Shown here in pieces: positions 1 through 4,578 of a stretch of 12,142 bases of DNA. The position numbers and the translations under genes were made by a program. Each line of letters begins with the position of its first letter. Position 1 is the first letter of the stretch. The notes below the pieces were generated by a model. It was not told the origin of the DNA, did no database searches, and saw only the letters and a program-made list of their open reading frames with translations. Source of the DNA: an uncultured Actinomycetes bacterium. Its GTDB lineage: Bacteria > Actinomycetota > Actinomycetes > S36-B12. The stretch spans positions 1 through 12,142 of the forward strand of contig CALGTB010000133.1 in the NCBI GenBank assembly GCA_937902285.1, in the 5' to 3' direction.

Positions 1-38
1 CGGCCCCGCCGGGCCCTGCACCCCCCTTGCCCTAGGTA

Positions 39-52
39 CCCCCCCCCCCCCC
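39..52. repeat. 14-base C (G on minus strand) homopolymer
   Basis: Fourteen consecutive C occur on the plus strand, just beyond the hairpin that follows the binding-protein gene. The stretch from 1 to 60 is otherwise GC-rich and shows no recognisable gene in the part that is visible. Homopolymers this long are prone to slippage in cells and to miscalls in sequencing, so the exact length should be treated with caution. Confidence 0.9.
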
Positions 53-60
53 GGACATGA

Positions 61-94
61 CTGTGGGGGCCGTCCCGAAGGACGACCCCCACAG
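61..94 (-). terminator. Hairpin with UUCG tetraloop after the binding-protein gene
   Basis: Arms 61-75 and 80-94 pair over 15 positions, with one C/A mismatch that becomes a G-U wobble when read as minus-strand RNA. The loop on that strand is UUCG closed by C-G, a very stable tetraloop. It begins 17 bases after the stop codon of the substrate-binding protein gene. No U-run follows; the next bases lead into a G tract. It could act as a terminator, as a processing or stability element between this gene and downstream transporter genes, or as both. Confidence 0.75.
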
Positions 95-111
95 TGTCGA
101 GCTGAGTGCTA

Positions 112-1488
112 CTAGCTGACGTTCGGGCCGATGCCCTGCTTGACCAGCTCGGTGATGATCTGAGCCGACTCATCGAAGCCGATGAGCACGATGGCCTCAG
201 GTCCCGCAGCCTTGATCTTGGCGACGTCGGCCGAGAAGTCCGCGGACTTCGGGTCGTAGACGACGTTGGCGACGATCTCGCCACCGCCCTCGGTGATCGC
301 CTTGGTGACGTTGGCGTTGAGCCCGTCGCCGTAGGAGTCCTGCAGCGACATGATCGCGACCTTGGTGTACCCGTCCTGGAGGACGAGCGAGCCGACGAAC
401 GCGCCCTGGAGCACGTCGGACGGCGCGGTACGCCAGTACAGGCCACTGTCGGGAGCGGTCGTCAGCTCAGGCGAGGTGTTCGCCGGAGAGATCTGCAGAA
501 CGCCGTTGCTGGTCACGAGATCCAGCGTGCTGAGCGTGACGCCCGAGGACGCCGCACCGATGATCACGTCGACGTTCTTGCCGAGCAGGCGGTTGACCGT
601 CTGCGTGGCGGTGTCGGTCGAGGTGTCGCCGGAGTCGCCCTCTTCGAGCATGATCTTGTCGAACCCGGGGATGCCACCGGCAGCCTCGATGTCCTTGATG
701 GCCAGCTGGACGCTAGCGACCTCGGGTGGGCCGAGGAAGGCGAGCGAGCCAGTGATCGGGAGCAGCGTGCCCACGGTGAAGGTGCCGTCGTTGGCGCCCT
801 TCTGCGGCTCGCCCTCGATCGGGTTGGCGTCGCCCTCGGGCACGATCTCACCCTCCATGAAGGTGACCTCGGGCAGGAGGACGTTGTCGGGACCGAACTG
901 GTAGACGCCGATCGACGCACTCGTCGGATCGCCGGCATCCCAGAAGTTCACCGCGCCGGAACGACCGTTGTAGTCGATCGCCTTGCCCTCTTCGAGCAGG
1001 GCGAGGCAGCCGGCGTAGTCGTTGCAGATCTCGGTGCCGTTGGTGATGGCGACCATCTCCTTCGCCATGTCGACGCCCGCGTCGGACTTGGCCTTCGCCG
1101 CGGCGAGAGCCGCGAGGATGACCGCGTCGTAGGACTCGGGTGCGTAGGCGAAGTCGACGAGCTCCGGGTCAACCGCAAGGAGGGCATCCTTGAAGTCCTG
1201 AGTGTTCTCGGCGCCGGGGATGGTTCCCTTGACGCCGTTCAGGGTGCCCGCCGGCAGCTTCTCGCCGAGGGCATTGCCGGTGTTGCCGTCAACCAGGTAG
1301 AGCGGGGTGCCTGCCGCCGCGGCGGGGGCCTCCGACGAGGCAGCCTCGCTCGGGCTAGCAGCCGCGCTGCTCTCGGCGGGCGCTGCGCTGGAACTGGAAT
1401 CGCTGGAGGACGAGCCGCCACAGGCGGCCAGGGCCAGCGAGGCCACTCCGAGCACGGCGGCCGACTTGAGGACCGTAGTGCGCTTCAT
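112..1488 (-). CDS. LIV-type ABC transporter substrate-binding lipoprotein, apparently circularly permuted
   Basis: The 458-residue product should be a membrane-anchored extracytoplasmic receptor delivering amino acids, probably branched-chain, to an ABC importer. The signal peptide ends in lipobox LAAC with C23 as the lipidated residue. A Ser/Ala-rich linker runs to about residue 60. The order of what follows is abnormal. Residues 62-216 (starting PLYLVDGN, with a Cys pair at 155 and 161, ending at about MEGEIVP) match what is normally the C-terminal half of the Peripla_BP_6/LIVBP-like family. A short acidic linker (217-235) follows. Residues 236-456 (TFTVGTLLPITGSLAFLGPP to VLIGFDES and VKQGIGPN) are normally the N-terminal half. 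The frame is intact. AAGGAG lies 5 bases before the ATG, and a strong hairpin follows the stop. The permeases and ATPases expected downstream would lie off the window. The function is well supported by family resemblance; ligand specificity is inferred. Confidence 0.9.
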   Translation of the reverse strand: MKRTTVLKSAAVLGVASLALAACGGSSSSDSSSSAAPAESSAAASPSEAASSEAPAAAAGTPLYLVDGNTGNALGEKLPAGTLNGVKGTIPGAENTQDFKDALLAVDPELVDFAYAPESYDAVILAALAAAKAKSDAGVDMAKEMVAITNGTEICNDYAGCLALLEEGKAIDYNGRSGAVNFWDAGDPTSASIGVYQFGPDNVLLPEVTFMEGEIVPEGDANPIEGEPQKGANDGTFTVGTLLPITGSLAFLGPPEVASVQLAIKDIEAAGGIPGFDKIMLEEGDSGDTSTDTATQTVNRLLGKNVDVIIGAASSGVTLSTLDLVTSNGVLQISPANTSPELTTAPDSGLYWRTAPSDVLQGAFVGSLVLQDGYTKVAIMSLQDSYGDGLNANVTKAITEGGGEIVANVVYDPKSADFSADVAKIKAAGPEAIVLIGFDESAQIITELVKQGIGPNVS

Positions 1489-1513
1489 GCAGTCTCCTTG
1501 TGCACATGAGAAA

Positions 1514-1531
1514 CGACGGCGGTTACCGTCG
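1514..1531 (-). promoter_or_regulatory. Inverted repeat with six-base loop before the binding-protein gene
   Basis: CGACGG (1514-1519) and CCGTCG (1526-1531) pair perfectly around a six-base loop, UAACCG in the minus-strand RNA. UUUCU follows, so the element looks like a short attenuator or terminator stem in the leader. It lies 25 bases before the ATG. A second inverted repeat (GTAAC at 1570-1574, GTTAC at 1580-1584) lies further upstream. The eight bases GCGGTTAC occur in both elements, at 1519-1526 and 1577-1584. The role is unknown; it could be an RNA structure or a protein-binding site. Confidence 0.45.
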
Positions 1532-1597
1532 CATTGCCCGTACCTTATGCGACGTCACGTTTCGGGCGGGTAACTCGCGGTTACATTGATGCTGCAT
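1523..1597 (-). other. Possible 24-codon leader ORF upstream of the binding-protein gene
   Basis: An ATG at 1595-1597 opens a 24-codon frame that ends with TAA at 1523-1525. A purine-rich AGAGG-like sequence lies about 5 bases before the ATG. The stop codon lies in the loop of the inverted repeat 1514-1531, just ahead of the main gene. The peptide has one TTA leucine codon, rare in high-GC actinobacteria, but no run of leucine, isoleucine or valine codons. It may be a chance ORF; translation is unproven. Confidence 0.25.
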
Positions 1598-1598
1598 C

Positions 1599-1626
1599 GT
1601 GACCTCTTTCTATCTTTCTCGGTCAC
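1599..1626 (-). promoter_or_regulatory. Inverted repeat spanning the response-regulator stop codon
   Basis: GTGACC (1599-1604) and GGTCAC (1621-1626) are perfect six-base inverted repeats around a 16-base spacer that is purine-rich on the minus strand. The upstream arm contains the TGA stop of the ANTAR regulator. The downstream arm overlaps the possible ribosome-binding site of the leader ORF. It could be a weak terminator or a translation-sensitive structure. No U-run follows. Confidence 0.35.
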
Positions 1627-2198
1627 TTTTGTGTGGATTGCTCCAGAACCGCGGCCGCGGCCTCGGCGAGAGTGACCCGTCCGTCCATCGCGGCCCGCCT
1701 CAGCCAGGCGAAGGCGGCCGGCTCGCTGAGCCCGAGCGACTCCTGCAGGTGGCGCTTCGCCCGGTCGACGGTGTCGCGGGCCGTCTGCCGCTCGCGCAGC
1801 CCCTCCACCTGCGCGGACAGGTCCGACATCTGCTGCCACCGGGCGACGGCGACCTCGATCGCGGGCGGGAGGTCGGCCTTGACGAACGGCTTGACGAGGT
1901 AGCCGAGCACTCCGGCGCTGGCTGCTCGGGCGATGACCTCCTGCTGGCTGAATGCCGACACCATGACGACCGGCGCCAGGCCCTCGGCGATGATCTCCTC
2001 GGCCGCCGACAGGCCGTCGCGGCGCGGCATGGCGATGTCGAGGAACACGACGTCCGGTCGCAGCGCTCGGGCCTGGTCGACCGCCGCCTGCCCGTCCGAG
2101 ACCTGGCCGACCACGGTGTAGCCGCACTCCCCCAGCATCTCGACGAGATCCATGCGGATGAGGGCCTCGTCCTCGGCCACCAGCACGGTTCGGGTCAT
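1623..2198 (-). CDS. pdtaR: PdtaR-like ANTAR-domain response regulator
   Basis: The 191-residue protein is a two-domain response regulator. The receiver domain (about 1-120) has acidic pocket residues E9/D10, phospho-acceptor D54 in VFLDIAMP, S81 and K103 in YLVKPF. After a helical linker, the ANTAR domain (about 125-188) contains DRAKRHLQ and the AFAWLRRAAMD segment. ANTAR domains bind RNA hairpins and act as antiterminators. The sequence closely resembles mycobacterial PdtaR (Rv1626), which partners histidine kinase PdtaS; no kinase gene is in this window. The ATG at 2198 is preferred over an in-frame upstream ATG at 2294 because the extra 32 residues would be encoded by sequence lying across the tRNA gene and lack family character. 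No Shine-Dalgarno is seen, but TACTCT lies 7 bases before the ATG, as in leaderless actinobacterial transcripts. The same-strand neighbour is the amino-acid binding protein. Confidence 0.93.
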   Translation of the reverse strand: MTRTVLVAEDEALIRMDLVEMLGECGYTVVGQVSDGQAAVDQARALRPDVVFLDIAMPRRDGLSAAEEIIAEGLAPVVMVSAFSQQEVIARAASAGVLGYLVKPFVKADLPPAIEVAVARWQQMSDLSAQVEGLRERQTARDTVDRAKRHLQESLGLSEPAAFAWLRRAAMDGRVTLAEAAAAVLEQSTQK

Positions 2199-2205
2199 GG
2201 GCGCC

Positions 2206-2211
2206 AGAGTA
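2206..2211 (-). promoter_or_regulatory. Candidate -10 box for leaderless pdtaR transcription
   Basis: TACTCT on the minus strand fits the TANNNT actinobacterial -10 pattern and ends 7 bases before the ATG, which places the transcription start at or next to the A of the start codon. No good -35 hexamer is visible 16-18 bases upstream. There is no Shine-Dalgarno sequence, which is consistent with leaderless translation. Confidence 0.45.
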
Positions 2212-2220
2212 GGCGCGGGG

Positions 2221-2226
2221 TAACCT
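2221..2226 (+). promoter_or_regulatory. Candidate -10 box for the tRNA gene
   Basis: TAACCT fits TANNNT and would start transcription near 2233, about 3 bases before the mature tRNA 5' end at 2236. The matching -35 region would fall around 2198-2203, over the first bases of the divergent regulator gene; no good TTGACA match is seen there. Confidence 0.4.
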
Positions 2227-2235
2227 TCGTGACGC

Positions 2236-2309
2236 GCCCCGGTATCCCAACCGGCAGAGGAAGCGGTCTCAAACACCGTCCAGTGTGGGTTCAAATCCCA
2301 CCCGGGGCA
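2236..2309 (+). tRNA. tRNA with anticodon CAA (Leu), class I shape with short variable loop
   Basis: The cloverleaf folds cleanly. The acceptor stem is 7 perfect pairs (2236-2242 with 2302-2308). The D stem is 3 pairs (2245-2247 with 2259-2261) with GG in the loop at 2253-2254. The anticodon stem is 2263-2267 with 2275-2279, including one G-U pair, and its loop CTCAAAC gives anticodon CAA at 2270-2272. The T stem is 5 perfect pairs around loop TTCAAAT. A73 is at 2309. It is followed by CCCA rather than CCA, so the terminal CCA is not exactly encoded and would need tRNA nucleotidyltransferase. The anticodon reads UUG, a Leu codon. The variable loop is only 5 bases (2280-2284), unlike the long arm of normal bacterial tRNA-Leu. 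The gene is convincing; leucine charging is inferred from the anticodon and A73. Confidence 0.9.
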
Positions 2310-2322
2310 CCCATTCGACCGT

Positions 2323-2339
2323 GCGACGGGTGCCGTCGC
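2323..2339 (+). terminator. Short GC hairpin downstream of the tRNA gene
   Basis: GCGACGG (2323-2329) and CCGTCGC (2333-2339) pair perfectly over 7 bases around a three-base GTG loop. It lies 14 bases after the tRNA discriminator base. There is no T-run, so termination is plausible but not shown. Confidence 0.4.
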
Positions 2340-2410
2340 CTCGGGACGTTCGACCCTGCCCGGTCGGCCTCGGTGCCCCTACCGTGTGCGCAACGACTCA
2401 GGAGGCTCAC

Positions 2411-2917
2411 ATGACACGCACCCCGCATCGGCTCACCGCTGTCGCCCTGACGGGACTGCTGGCCCTCGGCATCCCCGCCCTGGCAGGCTGCGGCAACGTC
2501 GCCGAGAACGCCATCGAGCAGGCGGCCGGCGATGCCATCGGCGGCGATGTCGAGCTCAGCGACGGCGGGCTGACCGTCACGAACAGCGACGGCACCCAGA
2601 TGCAGCTCGGCGAGAACATGTCCGTCCCGGACAACTGGCCCTCAGGGCTGCCCACCTACGACGGCGGGTCGCTGGTCAGCGTCGTCGTCGAGGGTGACGG
2701 AAGCACCGTCAACGCGGTCTGGACCACCGAGGAGGCCGCCGAGGACGCGGCCGCGACGTACGGCGCGGCACTCGAGTCGGCCGGCTACACGGCGGGCACC
2801 ACGTCCAACATGGCGGGCATGGCCAACACCGAGTACACCGGCGGCGAGTTCACCGTCAACGTGACGGCCCTCGATGCGGACGGCACCACCACCCTCATGG
2901 TGAACGCCGAGAAGTAG
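2411..2917 (+). CDS. Small lipoprotein of unknown function (first of a tandem pair)
   Basis: The 168-residue protein has a basic N-terminus, a hydrophobic stretch and lipobox LAGC with C27, so it should be anchored to the outer face of the membrane. Residues 28-71 form a polar, acidic spacer. Residues 72-168 form a single small domain that begins VPDNWPSGLP and contains the NAVW, AATYGAALESAGY and FTVNVTAL segments. It aligns without gaps to the end of the next gene's product, with about 40 of 97 positions identical in my hand alignment. I do not recognise a named function; similar small lipoproteins with a Pro-rich entry to the domain are common in actinobacteria. The ATG at 2411 is chosen because AGGAGG (2400-2405) lies 5 bases upstream. 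An in-frame ATG at 2285 falls inside the tRNA and is rejected. TACCGT at 2380-2385 could be the -10 box. Confidence 0.85.
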   Translation: MTRTPHRLTAVALTGLLALGIPALAGCGNVAENAIEQAAGDAIGGDVELSDGGLTVTNSDGTQMQLGENMSVPDNWPSGLPTYDGGSLVSVVVEGDGSTVNAVWTTEEAAEDAAATYGAALESAGYTAGTTSNMAGMANTEYTGGEFTVNVTALDADGTTTLMVNAEK

Positions 2918-2938
2918 CGCTCAGGTCGGGCATGGGAG

Positions 2939-2972
2939 CCTTGGCGGGCTGCCCGTAGCGTCACCGCCAAGG
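2939..2972 (+). promoter_or_regulatory. Inverted repeat overlapping the ribosome-binding site of the second lipoprotein gene
   Basis: CCTTGGCGG (2939-2947) and CCGCCAAGG (2964-2972) are a perfect 9-base inverted repeat around a 16-base loop. The downstream arm covers the first four bases of the AAGGAGG ribosome-binding site (2969-2975). In read-through RNA from the first lipoprotein gene this stem would sequester that site. The loop also contains TAGCGT (2956-2961), which fits an actinobacterial -10 box; RNA starting there would lack the upstream arm and leave the site free. Confidence 0.5.
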
Positions 2973-2979
2973 AGGAACC

Positions 2980-3474
2980 ATGATGTCTGCCACCCGACGA
3001 CGGCGCATGGGCGTCGGCATCAGCGCGCTCGCGCTCGGAACGCTGTCCCTGGCGGCCTGCGGCTCCTCCGCGGCGGACGCCCCGGCGTCGTCCTCGGCCA
3101 GCGCCCCGGCACCGACCGATGCCGTTCCGGTGGATCCGTCGTCGCCCGGTGCGGAGCCGTCCGCCAGCGACGCCGTGCTCCCCGAGGGCTGGTTCCCCGA
3201 GCTGCCGCTACCGGCCAGCGCCAGCCTCGTCTCCCTCAACGTGTTCCCCGATGGGAAGAACCTCAACTCCATCTGGACAGTCGAGGGCACCGCGGAGGAG
3301 GCGGCAGCCGACTACGGCATCCGGCTCGGCAAGGCGGGGCTGGGATCCCTGGGCACGATCGAGTCCGACGGCATGTCGAGCACCGACTACGCCGGCGCCG
3401 GCCTCGCGGTCAACGTGGTGGTCACCTCGGAGGGCGGGACCACCGGGCTGCTCATCAACGCCTCGCGCGACTAG
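2980..3474 (+). CDS. Small lipoprotein of unknown function (second of a tandem pair)
   Basis: The 164-residue protein has an Arg-rich start (residues 6-9), a hydrophobic segment and lipobox LAAC with C27. A low-complexity Ala/Ser/Pro linker (about 28-66) is followed by a domain at 67-164 starting LPEGWFPELPLP. That domain is paralogous to the whole mature domain of the preceding lipoprotein. Shared positions include the Trp near the domain start, SLVS, a second Trp in NSIW, AAADYG, AGLG/AGY and the C-terminal VNV and GTT. The linker differs completely between the two, which suggests duplication of the domain followed by relaxed evolution of the tether. AAGGAGG lies 4 bases before the first ATG and 7 bases before the adjacent second ATG (2983), so either could be used. 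The gene converges on nusB with only 24 bases between the stop codons. The function is unknown. Confidence 0.85.
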   Translation: MMSATRRRRMGVGISALALGTLSLAACGSSAADAPASSSASAPAPTDAVPVDPSSPGAEPSASDAVLPEGWFPELPLPASASLVSLNVFPDGKNLNSIWTVEGTAEEAAADYGIRLGKAGLGSLGTIESDGMSSTDYAGAGLAVNVVVTSEGGTTGLLINASRD

Positions 3475-3498
3475 TCCCGGCCGGGCCGGAGCAGCGGA

Positions 3499-3951
3499 TC
3501 AGGCCGACGGGTCGATGGTGGGCACGGGCTCGATCGCCAGACGGGGCTTGAGCTCGAGCAGGCGGCCGAGGAGGCCGTTGACGAACGAGGCCGACTCCTC
3601 CGTCGACAGCTCCTGCGCCAGGTGCACCGCCTCGGAGATGGCGACCGCGTCGGGCACGTCGTCGCGCCACAGGAGCTCATAGGTGCCCAGGCGCAGGATG
3701 GCCCGATCGACCGCCGGCATCCGGTCGAGCGTCCAGCCCAGCGAGTAGCTGCCCAGCAGCTCGTCGATGTAGGCCTGATGCTCGGCGGCACCCTCGACGA
3801 GGGACGTCACGTACTCGTTCAGCGACGACTGCCCCTCGTCGGTGCGGCGCTCGGCCGTCGCCGCAAGGACCTCCCTGGGCGTCAGCCCACGGATGTCGGC
3901 CTCGTACAGCACGTCGAGCGCGCGCTTGCGTGCCTTGCTGCGTGCTGACAT
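3499..3951 (-). CDS. nusB: Transcription antitermination factor NusB
   Basis: The 150-residue product is a full-length NusB. With NusE (S10) it binds boxA RNA and supports antitermination of rRNA operons. The N-terminal arginine/lysine cluster SARSKARKRALDVLYEAD (residues 2-19) is the RNA-binding edge. The central WTLDRMPAVDRAILRLGTYE and the C-terminal AISEAVHLAQ plus SFVNGLLGRL segments are family signatures of the all-helical fold. It starts with ATG 36 bases after the efp stop and lacks a strong Shine-Dalgarno, so it may depend on upstream translation. It is the last gene of the minus-strand cluster here. The genes that often follow nusB in related bacteria are not present; instead it meets the lipoprotein gene head-on with no obvious intrinsic terminator, only a short GC palindrome at 3476-3485. 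Confidence 0.97.
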   Translation of the reverse strand: MSARSKARKRALDVLYEADIRGLTPREVLAATAERRTDEGQSSLNEYVTSLVEGAAEHQAYIDELLGSYSLGWTLDRMPAVDRAILRLGTYELLWRDDVPDAVAISEAVHLAQELSTEESASFVNGLLGRLLELKPRLAIEPVPTIDPSA

Positions 3952-3987
3952 GGGACGCCTAGGGTCGTGGTCGGTTCGGAGGGTGGG

Positions 3988-4551
3988 TCAGTCGTTGATC
4001 CGGCCGAGGTACGACCCGTCGCGGGTGTCGACCTTGACCTTTGTGTCCGACTCGATGAACAGCGGGACCTGGATCTCGGCACCGGTCTCGAGCGTGGCCG
4101 GCTTGGTGCCACCCGTAGAGCGGTCGCCCTGCAGGCCGGGCTCGGTGTACGTGATCATCAGCTCGACCGAGGCCGGGAGCTCGATGTAGATCGGCACGCC
4201 CTCGTGGGTGGCCACGGTGGCGTTCTGGTTCTCGAGGAGGTACTTCGACATCTCCCCCACCACGGCGCTGGGCACCTGCAGCTGCTCGTACGACTGGGTG
4301 TCCATGAACACCCACTCCTCGCCGTCCTTGTAGAGGTACTGCATCTCGCGCTTGTCGACGGTCGCGGTCTCGACCTTGAGCCCGGCGTTGAACGTCCGGT
4401 CGACCACCTTGCCGGTCAGCACGTTCTTCAGCTTCGTGCGCACGAAGGCGCCGCCCTTGCCCGGCTTCACGTGCTGGAACTCGACGACGGTCCAGAGCTG
4501 GCCGTCGATGTTCAGCACGATGCCGTTCTTCAGATCATTGGTGGTGGCCAC
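3988..4551 (-). CDS. efp: Elongation factor P
   Basis: The 187-residue product is a full-length EF-P, which enters the ribosomal E site and relieves stalling at consecutive prolines. Domain I (about 1-64) carries the loop KPGKGGAF with K32 at the tip, the position that E. coli modifies and that some actinobacteria are reported to use unmodified. Domain II spans about 65-127. Domain III (about 130-186) holds the EF-P signature around GGTKPATLETGAEIQVPLF and ends SYLGR. The start codon is GTG (4549-4551), supported by AGGAG (4560-4564) 8 bases upstream. It starts 27 bases after the stop of the M24 peptidase gene and precedes nusB, an order conserved in actinobacteria. Confidence 0.98.
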   Translation of the reverse strand: MATTNDLKNGIVLNIDGQLWTVVEFQHVKPGKGGAFVRTKLKNVLTGKVVDRTFNAGLKVETATVDKREMQYLYKDGEEWVFMDTQSYEQLQVPSAVVGEMSKYLLENQNATVATHEGVPIYIELPASVELMITYTEPGLQGDRSTGGTKPATLETGAEIQVPLFIESDTKVKVDTRDGSYLGRIND

Positions 4552-4578
4552 GCCGGACGCTCCTGTGCCTCGTCCCCG

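Noticed and set aside
106..1509. 467-codon plus-strand open frame antisense to the substrate-binding protein gene
   Set aside because: It is rich in Arg, Asp, Gly and Val with no recognisable domain, and it mirrors the codons of a convincing lipoprotein gene with a ribosome-binding site. Long antisense frames are common in GC-rich DNA.
1506..1589. Short plus-strand ORF of 27 codons upstream of the binding-protein gene
   Set aside because: It has no ribosome-binding site and lies antisense to the leader; nothing supports translation.
2199..2294. Upstream extension of the ANTAR regulator to an ATG at 2294
   Set aside because: The extension is encoded across the tRNA gene on the other strand and adds residues without family resemblance; the ATG at 2198 starts the receiver domain in the usual place.
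2236..3474. tRNA-anchored integrated island carrying the lipoproteins
   Set aside because: I saw no duplicated tRNA 3' end, integrase or compositional change downstream, so the tRNA position alone does not support an integration event.
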